A stretch of 64,000 bases of DNA, taken from contig JADLGN010000027.1 in the NCBI GenBank assembly GCA_020849295.1, positions 1-64,000 on the forward strand. Direction: 5' to 3'. Positions 1-7,869 of the stretch are shown here, piece by piece; the stretch's first letter is position 1; every line of letters begins with the position of its first letter. The notes under the pieces were generated by a model. That model was not told the DNA's origin. It did no database searches and saw nothing but the letters and a program-made list of their open reading frames with translations. The translations under genes and the position numbers were made by a program. The DNA comes from Bacteroidia bacterium (GTDB taxonomy: Bacteria > Bacteroidota > Bacteroidia > NS11-12g > UBA9320).

Positions 1-130
1 CTTTTACATTACATTCAAACTCTCAAAACCCAAAACTTCAAACTATAAAACTTTCAACAGGTAAAGGTTTATTTTTTATAAAACTCAAGCAAAATGGTGT
101 GATTGGGGTAGAAAGGATAGTATGTAGATA

Positions 131-574
131 ATGTTTTAACAATTCAAATCTAATATTTATATAATTATCAATTGGCAAGATGCCAAAGGTAACTAAAATT
201 CTAATCGTTACTCTCGCAATTATATCCTTAAAGCTGTAAACAAAACAGAAATATTGTGCTATACCTATCCTTCTTTTTTGGGCGATGCAAACAAATACAA
301 CCCCGAAGAACAACTGCTGGCCTCGGTTTCTACTTGTCAGATGTTTTGGTGTTTGCATTTGTGTGCAATTGATGGTGTTGTGGTTTCAGATTGTAGCGAT
401 AACCCAACCTGAATAATGGTAGAAAGCGGTTTGAAAGAAGGCAGGTTTACTTATATTACTATTTTTCCGATTGTAACATTTAAAACTAAATATATGATTG
501 TATATATTATTAAATTACACCATAAAGCTAATGATCTTAGTTTTAGAACAAATTCTTTGAACATCAAAGTTTAA
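131..574 (+). pseudogene. OsmC-family protein, decayed by in-frame stops
   Basis: Reading the plus strand in one continuous frame gives a recognisable OsmC/Ohr-like protein. A short N-terminal strand ends in NWQDAKGN, followed by NRYSRNY, then FLGDANKYNPEEQLLASVST with the conserved Cys and FWCLHLCA helix. The C-terminal LHHKAND helix is followed by a final TAA at 572. The frame is broken by TAA at 137, TAA at 194 and TGA at 410; the last stands where the family has Gly (one base from GGA). No frameshift is needed to read the whole domain. Functional relatives reduce organic peroxides with paired Cys. Here only the first catalytic Cys is clearly placed, and the end resembles the shorter OsmC subfamily. 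I infer a recently inactivated gene; sequencing error at three separate sites is less likely. Confidence 0.8.
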
Positions 575-682
575 CATTTTGCATTTAAAAATCTTATTAG
601 GGTACTTCATAAACATTTATTTTGCATAATTATAGCGTAATTCGTGTTTTATTAATCAAATTTGCAGAAAAAAATATAACTA

Positions 683-2086
683 TTGTCAATAAAAAAATTA
701 TTCGGGAAAATATATGAAAACGTAGTAGCCGAAGGAGCCGGACATGATGGTTACTGCGTTGTTAAGACAGATGAAAAAATAATTTTTGTAAAATATTCGG
801 TACCCGGAGATGTATTAAACATAAGATTAATCTCTAAAAAAAACAAAGTGTTTTTTGGCGAAATAGTATCAATAGTTTCGTCAGGCAGAGGCAGAATTGC
901 ACATTTTTGCAATCATTTTGGAATATGTGGAGGATGCAAATGGCAACAATTGGAATACAATGAGCAATTGTATTGGAAAAATCGTCTTGTAGAAGATGCA
1001 TTTAAACGCATAGGTAAAATTAACTGCAACGAGTGGCAACCAATAATAGGGGCCACAGAAAACATAGCTTATCGCAACAAAACAGAATATACTTTCAGCA
1101 ATAAACGGTGGCTACTCGAAAATGAAATAAATAATGAAAACATACAACTTAATGCTGCCGGATTTCATGTATCCGGAAGATTTGACAAGGTTTTGGATAT
1201 TGAGAAATGCTACCTTCAAGATGATTTAGCCAACAAAATAAGACTTTTTATAAAAAAATACGGAATTGAAAACAAACTTAGTTTTTATGATATTAAGCAA
1301 AACAAAGGCTTTTTAAGAAACCTTATTATTAGAAATACAACACTTGGGCAATGGATGATAGTAGTAATAATAGGTGAAGAAAACGAAAAACAAATTCTTA
1401 AACTACTTGAAGAAACAGAAAAACAATTTCCTGCAATTACAACAATAATTTACGGAATAAACAGCAAAACAAACGATACAATATACGATACACAGCTAAT
1501 TACATATAAAGGAAATGGATATATTGAGGAAAGACTCGAAGATTTGATATACCGCATAAGACCAAAATCTTTTTTTCAAACAAATAGTTTACAAACACTA
1601 AAACTTTATCAAAAAGTACGCGAATTTGCTAACTTAAAAGGCAACGAAATAGTATATGATTTATACTGCGGTACAGGCAGTATTTCGCTTTTTATTGCAA
1701 AGCAATGTGCCAAAGTTTGCGGCATAGAAAGTGTGCAACAGGCGGTGGACGATGCAAAAGAAAATGCAAAAACAAATTATATTTCAAATTCCGAATTTAT
1801 AATGGGTGATATGCGGTATGTACTTAATGATGAATTTGTAGAAAAATACGGGAAGCCAAATATTATAATAACAGACCCTCCAAGAGCTGGAATGCACCCC
1901 GAAGTAGTAAAACAAATATTAAAAACAGAACCACAACTAATAATTTACGTAAGTTGTAACCCATCTACTCAAGCCCGCGACTTACAAATTCTATCAGAAA
2001 AATACTATATACTTAAAACTTGTCCGGTTGATATGTTTCCTCACACAAATCATGTAGAAAATGTAACATTGATGGAAAAAAGGTAA
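683..2086 (+). CDS. rlmD: 23S rRNA (uracil-C5)-methyltransferase, RlmD/TrmA family
   Basis: This enzyme transfers a methyl group from SAM to C5 of a uridine in RNA, most likely 23S rRNA. An N-terminal TRAM-like RNA-binding domain spans about residues 10-68. Four Cys (76, 82, 85, 176) match the 4Fe-4S ligands of the RlmD group. The SAM-binding DLYCGTGS lies near 325, the DPPRAGMHPEV motif follows, and the catalytic Cys is in VSCNPS at about 425. The 467-residue length is normal. The start is TTG at 683: no in-frame ATG precedes the TRAM domain. The gene converges with wbqC, with only 3 bases between stops. Paralogues (RlmCD) share this architecture in Bacteroidota, so the exact target uridine is inferred. 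Confidence 0.9.
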   Translation: MSIKKLFGKIYENVVAEGAGHDGYCVVKTDEKIIFVKYSVPGDVLNIRLISKKNKVFFGEIVSIVSSGRGRIAHFCNHFGICGGCKWQQLEYNEQLYWKNRLVEDAFKRIGKINCNEWQPIIGATENIAYRNKTEYTFSNKRWLLENEINNENIQLNAAGFHVSGRFDKVLDIEKCYLQDDLANKIRLFIKKYGIENKLSFYDIKQNKGFLRNLIIRNTTLGQWMIVVIIGEENEKQILKLLEETEKQFPAITTIIYGINSKTNDTIYDTQLITYKGNGYIEERLEDLIYRIRPKSFFQTNSLQTLKLYQKVREFANLKGNEIVYDLYCGTGSISLFIAKQCAKVCGIESVQQAVDDAKENAKTNYISNSEFIMGDMRYVLNDEFVEKYGKPNIIITDPPRAGMHPEVVKQILKTEPQLIIYVSCNPSTQARDLQILSEKYYILKTCPVDMFPHTNHVENVTLMEKR

Positions 2087-2089
2087 TTT

Positions 2090-2656
2090 TCAATTAAAAA
2101 CCTCTATCGAAAACGGACCCATATTGAAAATTAAATCAATTATACTTAGATTTTTTACAAAACCGTGTCTTTCGGCAAAAACCTGATTGTAATTTTTATA
2201 ATTTTTTAAAGGTATTATTCTTTGAACTTCTGATACCGGTAATGGATTTAATTTTATTTCGATGTTACTTTTAATAAATTTTAAAACTAATCTAAGAGCT
2301 TCGATATTAAATTCAGCTAAAAGAAAATGTTTTGAATTAAACAGTTTATAAAAGTCATCAAAATAATACTCAAAATATGGTGAATTGCGATAAGATGACT
2401 CTATACTTTTCCAGTTTTTACTCATAGTATTTTCAGAATAATCAATTTTAATTTCACTGATTGTATCAGTTTGATGATAATGTTTTACTGGAATACTAAG
2501 TCTGAGAATTTTATTTGGCTCCATTATATAAAATCTGTTTCTCAAACTTTGTTTTACATATTTTTCAGAAATAGAAATTTCACATAATTTTTGATTTACA
2601 ATATTTGCAAAATAATCAGTTCCAGCAAGGCAATATAAAGGTAATGGTTTATTCAT
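2090..2656 (-). CDS. WbqC-like family protein
   Basis: The 188-residue protein matches the WbqC-like family in its N-terminal pattern (PLPLYCLAGTDYFANI), the NRFYIMEPNKILRLSIPVKH block, the KNWKSIESSYRNSPYFEYY block and a C-terminal Tyr-rich stretch. WbqC proteins occur in O-antigen clusters and widely in Bacteroidota, but no reaction has been firmly assigned. No signal peptide or membrane segment is visible, so it is probably cytoplasmic. Its start overlaps the end of folK by 8 bases on the same strand, which implies translational coupling. The ATG at 2656 is the first start after the folK frame and leaves the family's N-terminus intact. Confidence 0.8.
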   Translation of the reverse strand: MNKPLPLYCLAGTDYFANIVNQKLCEISISEKYVKQSLRNRFYIMEPNKILRLSIPVKHYHQTDTISEIKIDYSENTMSKNWKSIESSYRNSPYFEYYFDDFYKLFNSKHFLLAEFNIEALRLVLKFIKSNIEIKLNPLPVSEVQRIIPLKNYKNYNQVFAERHGFVKNLSIIDLIFNMGPFSIEVFN

Positions 2657-3143
2657 TTATGGTTTTTTCAACCATTAAATTATCATTGCAATTTTTTAAT
2701 AATTCATTTACACTTTTGTTTAATACAGGATGTTTAAACTCAGGTATAATTTGAGATAAAGGTATTAGTACAAATTTTCTGAGATGCATTAATGGATGTG
2801 GAATAATTAGTTTTTCGCTTTGGAAAATCAGCGACCCATAATAAATTATATCTATATCAATTTCGCGGTTTGCCCAAGTGTTTCGCTTTTGTCGTCCTAT
2901 TTTTTTCTCAATTGATTTTATTTTTTTAAGAATTTCTTCGGGGTTTAAATTACAGTAATAAACCAAAGCCTGATTTAGAAAATCATCTTGTTCTGTAATT
3001 CCCCAAGCTTGTGTTTTAAAAATATTTGATTTTAATATTAATTTACCAAATTCTTTTTCAAGATGTATTTTAGCTTTAGTTAAATAATCTTTACTATCTC
3101 CAACATTACTTCCTATAAGTAAAACAAGTGATAAACTTTTCAA
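2649..3143 (-). CDS. folK: 2-amino-4-hydroxy-6-hydroxymethyldihydropteridine pyrophosphokinase
   Basis: HPPK transfers pyrophosphate from ATP to 6-hydroxymethyl-7,8-dihydropterin in folate synthesis. The LLIGSNVGDS motif opens the protein, and the RNTWANREIDIDIIYYG block carries the Asp pair that binds two Mg2+ ions. HPLMHLRKFVLIPL closes the active site. The 164-residue length is typical of a single-domain HPPK, not fused to FolB or FolP. The start is TTG at 3143: the in-frame codon two positions upstream is a stop and no ATG precedes the nucleotide motif. The next gene (wbqC) overlaps by 8 bases. It is the only folate gene in the window. Confidence 0.93.
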   Translation of the reverse strand: MKSLSLVLLIGSNVGDSKDYLTKAKIHLEKEFGKLILKSNIFKTQAWGITEQDDFLNQALVYYCNLNPEEILKKIKSIEKKIGRQKRNTWANREIDIDIIYYGSLIFQSEKLIIPHPLMHLRKFVLIPLSQIIPEFKHPVLNKSVNELLKNCNDNLMVEKTINE

Positions 3144-3157
3144 TGACTAAGTAAATT

Positions 3158-3646
3158 TTAATTTAGAAAAACAGATTTTTTTATTTTACGAATTATTGAA
3201 ACATCGCTATTAAAAACCCACAGCTTTTGTCCTGTAAAATTTATTGAAACACTAAGACAAGTAGCAAACAAGAATGCTAAATCTTTAATTTTAATAAAAG
3301 GAACTATCTGATCCCATATCAATGCCCATTTATTCCCTAAAATATTAACTAAAAATGATACTGCATAAAGAGTAAAAAATCTTGCAAGTCTTCTGTTGTT
3401 CCTGTCTTTTTTTTTCCATGTAAATCGTTTATTCATATAGTATGTGTAAAATGAACCACACATAAATCCTGATGCTTTGGCGATATCGGCATTTGTAATA
3501 TTTAAAAATAAATTTCGGTATGTAACATTATCTCCACAACCATGACACAACAATTCGAGTGTTAGATTATAAATATAAAAATCTATTGCTACTGCCGAAC
3601 AACCTATCACAAAAAATACAGAAAACTGTTTTAATGCTTTTTTCAA
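3158..3646 (-). CDS. GtrA-like membrane protein
   Basis: A small polytopic membrane protein of 162 residues with four hydrophobic stretches, fitting the GtrA fold: about 8-28 (FFVIGCSAVAIDFYIY), 55-72, 92-112 and 128-150. The FxxxGxxxxxIDFxIY opening and the central GSFYTYYMNKRFTW block, where aromatic and basic residues precede the third helix, are family hallmarks. GtrA proteins are thought to move polyprenyl-phosphate-linked sugars across the inner membrane for cell-surface glycosylation, but many members are uncharacterised. The start is TTG at 3646. It lies 6 bases downstream of the LD-carboxypeptidase gene and 14 bases before folK, so the four minus-strand genes are probably one transcript. 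Confidence 0.82.
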   Translation of the reverse strand: MKKALKQFSVFFVIGCSAVAIDFYIYNLTLELLCHGCGDNVTYRNLFLNITNADIAKASGFMCGSFYTYYMNKRFTWKKKDRNNRRLARFFTLYAVSFLVNILGNKWALIWDQIVPFIKIKDLAFLFATCLSVSINFTGQKLWVFNSDVSIIRKIKKSVFLN

Positions 3647-3652
3647 TTTTTT

Positions 3653-4555
3653 TTAGTGGTCAAATTTAAGATAATTATCTTCTATTATAACATTTGCTCC
3701 CATAATTAATGGATAATTAGCTGAAATATGACCTGCATCTATTCCAAAATATATTGGAATATTAAGGTTTTCAGTATGTGATTTTATAATTTCATACGCT
3801 GATAAACCAAATCTTACTTTATTGTTGTGCATTTTATTCATACCACCTACAAGCAAACCTTTTAAATTATCAAGTTTACCGGCTCTTTTCAAGCATGTCA
3901 TCATGCGGTCAATATGATAAAGATACTCATCGAGGTCTTCTATAAATAAAATTTTCCCATCTGTATTAATCTCAGATTTTGATCCCATAATAGAAATTAT
4001 TACTGATAAATTTCCACCACTAAGTTCACCTTGGCAATTTCCATTAATATTTTTTTTATGATTTTTTAATTTGTATTTAGGTATTTTACCTTCAAGTAAT
4101 TTAAATAAATAATCAAACGATGAAATTTTTGCTTTGTTTGATTTACTCAGTACTATTGGCATTGCTGCATGAATACTTGCAATATTATAATTTGAATTAA
4201 GATGACAATGAACTACCGTAAAATCACTAAAACCTATTAGCCATTTTGGATTTTTCTTAAATTTTTCAAAATTTAATTTATCAATTATTCGGGCAGTGCC
4301 ATAGCCTCCTCTTGCCGCTATTATTGCTTTTATTTCACTATTATCAAGCCAATATTGAAAATCATCAGCTCTTTGATCATCTGTTCCGGCAAATTGATTT
4401 TGAGATGCAAAAAGATTTTCGGTAAATACAACTTCAAGTCCTTTTTGCTTTGTAAAATTTACAAATTCTAAAATTTCATTATATGAAATTTTTCGTGCCG
4501 GTGCTACTATGGCTATTTTATCTCCTTTATGCAGAAATTGAGGCAATAAAGTCAT
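3653..4555 (-). CDS. ldcA: LD-carboxypeptidase, peptidase family S66
   Basis: S66 peptidases remove the terminal D-Ala from tetrapeptides during murein recycling; the MccF branch cleaves microcin C-type peptides instead. The N-terminal GDKIAIVAPARKIS and RGGYGTARI blocks lead to the nucleophile Ser in IGFSDFT (about residue 110). The Glu lies in LFIEDLDEYLYHIDRMM (about 206) and the His in GHISANYPL (about 277), which completes the Ser-Glu-His triad. The 300-residue length is standard. No signal peptide is present, which agrees with cytoplasmic recycling. The gene is first in a tight minus-strand run with gtrA-like, folK and wbqC genes. Distinguishing LdcA from MccF needs a phylogeny. Confidence 0.88.
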   Translation of the reverse strand: MTLLPQFLHKGDKIAIVAPARKISYNEILEFVNFTKQKGLEVVFTENLFASQNQFAGTDDQRADDFQYWLDNSEIKAIIAARGGYGTARIIDKLNFEKFKKNPKWLIGFSDFTVVHCHLNSNYNIASIHAAMPIVLSKSNKAKISSFDYLFKLLEGKIPKYKLKNHKKNINGNCQGELSGGNLSVIISIMGSKSEINTDGKILFIEDLDEYLYHIDRMMTCLKRAGKLDNLKGLLVGGMNKMHNNKVRFGLSAYEIIKSHTENLNIPIYFGIDAGHISANYPLIMGANVIIEDNYLKFDH

Positions 4556-4588
4556 AATGCAAAATTATATTAATACTCTTAAAGTTTT

Positions 4589-6679
4589 TTAATAATGCTT
4601 TACATTGCTTAACCCAGATGATTTTACATCATAAAAAGGTTTTCCAGTATATTTTATTTTACTTGCACCCTTTGCTATTCCAATTATTGAATTTGTTTTC
4701 CCTATTTTAATTTGTGATGCTCCGGTAATATCTATATTTACACTTTTTGAAGTTAGATTTTCAGAATTAATACTTGCAGCTCCTGCACAATCATAACTTA
4801 CATTGTTAGCTTTCCCTGAAATATCTAATTTGCTAGCTCCATTAATTTCAATTTCTATATTTTGATAATGTAAATCTACATTTGCTATCGAAGCTCCATC
4901 TACTTCTATTTTTATTGTATTTCCATTAAAACTGTCTATATTACATTCAATTGCTCCCGATAGTTTTAACTCTGATAATTCAGGTAATGTAATTACAATT
5001 TTAGGTTTATTTATTAGGTTTATAAATTTGTCATTGAGGCTAATTTCTAATATATCATTACTTATCTCAGTGTCAATATTATTGACAATATCGTTATCTC
5101 CTCTTGTTTGAATATCATAAATACTACCTTTTACTACTTCTACATCCATCCAACCTGTAATTTTTATTTTACTAAACTTATCCGAATTACTTATTGAGTT
5201 GATTGCGTAAGGCAAAGAATCTGAACATACAGGACAATATAAGTTACCTTTTAAAAATATTAATTCATTTTGTATGTCGTTTATATTGTTTGCTGTGTAA
5301 ACAATATTTGAACCTTGTACATACAAATTTTGATTTATAAATTCCGAAGATAATTTAAATTTCAAATTATTGGGAACTTGAATAACAAACTCTGTCTTTT
5401 GTCTTCTGTACAGACCGGTTTTTGAATAATAATCGGATGTTTTAAGCATCAAAACATTATTTATAAATTCATAATTGGCACCTATTTTTTTTGCATTTAT
5501 AATTGCATTTGATTTACTACTGCCCGAAGCTGTTTCTTTTATAAGTACATGTATAAAACTATCACTTGATGCTTCAATTTTATACTTTGTTGAGCCAAAA
5601 AATTCATCATCATTTATTGCTGTTTTTATTGTAAAACCTGCTTTTGTAATTTCTGTTGATTCACGATGGTTTGTTTCTAAGTTTTTAAAATTACTTAAAC
5701 CCAGATAAGCAAAATAAATAATTAAAGGAATGGAAAATATCCATATAAAACTCAAAATTTTTCTTATCGGTTGATAATTTACTTTTGAATTAAATGCGAA
5801 TTTCAACAACCTTGTAATAACATTGAAAAGTGGTATTCCTATAAATAGACCTATAAGAACTTTAAAAGAAACAAACTCCCAGCTTTCATTAAAAAAATCA
5901 GGAATTTTCGTTGCTGAAATTCCGCTGTTATTTATTACAAAACTACTTGTACCCGAAACAAGTACTATTATCAATATTGAAAAAAAAAAGAGAAGGATTA
6001 CTCCCATTATAATTGCAAAACTTTTGAAAACAAATAATAAAACAGGTAAAATTGATTTAATAAACTCTCTTATTTTTTCTCCAATATTTTTTGACTTGAT
6101 GTTATTACTTACATTTTCAGCTTCAAATTTTACTTTATTTATAATGTTATCCATTGTTGGGGCTTTGCCATTCATCTCAAGTTTTTGAGCCGTAGTAACT
6201 GCTTCGGGAACTATAATCCATAATAAAAAATAAACTAAAATACCAGTTCCAAAAAACAAAACAAGACAAACCCAAAAAATTCTTACAATTGTTTGGTCAA
6301 TATCAAAATATTTTGCAATTCCTGAACAAACGCCACCAAGTGTTTTGTTTTCACTATCGCGATATAATCTTTTTGGTATATCTTTATTATAATACTTTTT
6401 TGCTTCATTGCTTTCTGTTGATTGTTCAAATTCTTCGGGATTTCCCATACTCTTCTTTGCAGATTCAACATCTGCAAGACTCGAAGCTACTTTGCCTTTA
6501 AGGTTTTCAATAAGCAATTCTGCTATGCGGGTTTCAATATCGTTTATTATTTCTTTACCATTTTCGGTTGCAGAGTATTTTCTTTCAATTGCATCAATGT
6601 AGTTTTTTAAAGATAAAAAAGCGTCTTCATCTATTTTAATAGAAAAACCTCCCAAATTGATAGTTATAATTTTGTCCAT
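4589..6679 (-). CDS. PspC-domain membrane protein with C-terminal GIN (DUF2807-like) domain
   Basis: The first ~75 residues form a charged cytoplasmic domain common before PspC in Bacteroidota. The PspC domain follows at about 103-160 (RLYRDSENKTLGGVCSGIAK, then a membrane helix). Further membrane helices lie near 213-243, 268-290 and 308-328. The remaining ~350 residues are rich in beta strands. The last ~200 carry repeated Gly-Ala-Ser turns (GASIANVD, GASKLDIS, GASQIKIG, GASKIKYTG), which matches the putative head-domain adhesin family (DUF2807). The gene sits 4 bases after padR, an arrangement typical of PadR-controlled envelope-stress proteins. The function is inferred as envelope sensing or maintenance; no ligand is evident. 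Confidence 0.8.
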   Translation of the reverse strand: MDKIITINLGGFSIKIDEDAFLSLKNYIDAIERKYSATENGKEIINDIETRIAELLIENLKGKVASSLADVESAKKSMGNPEEFEQSTESNEAKKYYNKDIPKRLYRDSENKTLGGVCSGIAKYFDIDQTIVRIFWVCLVLFFGTGILVYFLLWIIVPEAVTTAQKLEMNGKAPTMDNIINKVKFEAENVSNNIKSKNIGEKIREFIKSILPVLLFVFKSFAIIMGVILLFFFSILIIVLVSGTSSFVINNSGISATKIPDFFNESWEFVSFKVLIGLFIGIPLFNVITRLLKFAFNSKVNYQPIRKILSFIWIFSIPLIIYFAYLGLSNFKNLETNHRESTEITKAGFTIKTAINDDEFFGSTKYKIEASSDSFIHVLIKETASGSSKSNAIINAKKIGANYEFINNVLMLKTSDYYSKTGLYRRQKTEFVIQVPNNLKFKLSSEFINQNLYVQGSNIVYTANNINDIQNELIFLKGNLYCPVCSDSLPYAINSISNSDKFSKIKITGWMDVEVVKGSIYDIQTRGDNDIVNNIDTEISNDILEISLNDKFINLINKPKIVITLPELSELKLSGAIECNIDSFNGNTIKIEVDGASIANVDLHYQNIEIEINGASKLDISGKANNVSYDCAGAASINSENLTSKSVNIDITGASQIKIGKTNSIIGIAKGASKIKYTGKPFYDVKSSGLSNVKHY

Positions 6680-6683
6680 TATA

Positions 6684-7010
6684 TTATTTTTTTAATGTTT
6701 TATTTATTGAATTATTCATTTCTTCCCAAGTTTTATTTAGCTCATTCAAAAAAAGTTTGCCATTTTCTGTTAGTTCAAAATATTTTCTTGGCGGACCTTG
6801 TATTGATTCTTTCCAAGAGTAGGAAAGTAGTCCTGCATTTTTTAGCCTTGTAAGTAAAGGATATAGTGTGCCTTCTACAACTATTAGATTAGCTTGCTTA
6901 AGTTCTGATAATATTTCGGAAGTATATATTTCACCTCTGCTTATTACAGTTAATATGCAAAATTCAAGAATTCCTTTTCTCATTTGTGATATAGTATTTT
7001 CCAAATTCAT
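6684..7010 (-). CDS. PadR-family transcriptional regulator
   Basis: A 108-residue winged-helix repressor. LENTISQMRKGILEFCIL leads into the helix-turn-helix (YTSEILSELKQANLIVVEGTLYPLLTRL) and the wing with GPPRKYFELTENGK, all diagnostic of PadR. The start is taken as ATG at 7010, not the in-frame ATG at 7034, because the upstream one lies inside the -7 element of the promoter at 7032-7063. It is 4 bases from the PspC-GIN gene and probably autoregulates the pair. PadR members of this short type sense envelope-active drugs or small phenolics, but the effector cannot be told from sequence. It diverges from trmN6 across about 115 bases. Confidence 0.9.
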   Translation of the reverse strand: MNLENTISQMRKGILEFCILTVISRGEIYTSEILSELKQANLIVVEGTLYPLLTRLKNAGLLSYSWKESIQGPPRKYFELTENGKLFLNELNKTWEEMNNSINKTLKK

Positions 7011-7031
7011 CTTTATTCCCCTATTGCACTG

Positions 7032-7063
7032 CAAAGATATATGTTTTATATTATACTATGCAA
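7032..7063 (-). promoter_or_regulatory. Bacteroidota-type promoter for padR-pspC
   Basis: On the minus strand this reads TTG, a 21-base spacer, then TATCTTTG, a good match to the sigma-ABfr consensus TTTG-N17-23-TAnnTTTG. The expected transcription start is near 7025, about 15 bases before the chosen padR ATG. The element overlaps the alternative ATG at 7034 and rules it out as a start. A PadR operator probably overlaps it, but no clear palindrome is visible. Confidence 0.65.
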
Positions 7064-7125
7064 TACCTACTACTATAAATATTTTTTTATTTCTGATAAT
7101 CAGATTAAAAAACTTTTTTTGTGCA

Positions 7126-7869
7126 ATGATTTTTCGCTTCAAACAATTTGATGTATTGCATGGAAAAAGTTCTATGAAAGTAGGAACAGATGCTGTTTTG
7201 CTTGGAATATGGTCTAATATACAATTTGCTAATACAATTCTTGATGTTGGTACTGGTTGCGGAATTATTTCACTCATTGCTGCTCAAAAAAATCAAAAAG
7301 CAAAAATTGTAGGAATTGATATTGACAAAAATTCGGTGGCCGAAGCAAGTTTGAATTTTTTTAATTGTAAATGGTTTTCAAGATTATCAGCCAAGCATAG
7401 TTCAATACAAAACTGGGCAAAAAATAACAAACAAAAATTTGATAGCATAATTTGTAATCCTCCATTTTTTCATAAAAGTACACCATCTCCGGTATTTTCA
7501 AGGCATCGTGCTAGGCACTCTGATAGTTTAAGCCCTCTTGACTTTTTACAAAATTGTATTAAAATTTTAAATCCTACCGGCACTATTTCTATTATTATTC
7601 CATCTATTGATATTGATAGATGGCAAAATATATCTAATGAAAATTGTTTGTATATAAGCAGAAAAACAGATATTTTTTCATATCCAGATAAAAAAGCCGA
7701 AAGAACTTTGTTGGAATTAAAATTTGATAATATATCTGTTAATTATTCAGAAATATATATTCGCAATGGTAAAAATTGCGATTATACAAAACAATATATT
7801 GAACTAACAAAAGAATTTTACATTGATTTACTTTCTTCCCAAAGTAAAGGTTTTTTTAACAACCTTTAG
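7126..7869 (+). CDS. trmN6: tRNA1(Val) (adenine37-N6)-methyltransferase
   Basis: A SAM-dependent N6-adenine methyltransferase that modifies A37 of tRNA-Val. The family opening MIFRFKQFDVLHGKSSMKVGTDAVLLG is split by the substrate-positioning HG..SMKVGTD block. The SAM motif ILDVGTGCGIISL follows, and NPPFF (about residue 113) is the catalytic NPPY-type motif of N6-adenine enzymes. The length from ATG at 7126 is 247 residues, equal to the family norm; the open frame extends further upstream but that part has no family match and overlaps padR. Its last 42 bases overlap the 3' end of the lamin-tail gene on the opposite strand. Confidence 0.9.
   Translation: MIFRFKQFDVLHGKSSMKVGTDAVLLGIWSNIQFANTILDVGTGCGIISLIAAQKNQKAKIVGIDIDKNSVAEASLNFFNCKWFSRLSAKHSSIQNWAKNNKQKFDSIICNPPFFHKSTPSPVFSRHRARHSDSLSPLDFLQNCIKILNPTGTISIIIPSIDIDRWQNISNENCLYISRKTDIFSYPDKKAERTLLELKFDNISVNYSEIYIRNGKNCDYTKQYIELTKEFYIDLLSSQSKGFFNNL

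Noticed and set aside
38-358. 106-residue minus-strand open frame
   Set aside because: It is antisense to the OsmC pseudogene, has no family similarity and no plausible start context.
6868-7125. 86-residue N-terminal extension of trmN6
   Set aside because: It is antisense to padR and lacks similarity; the family starts at the ATG at 7126.
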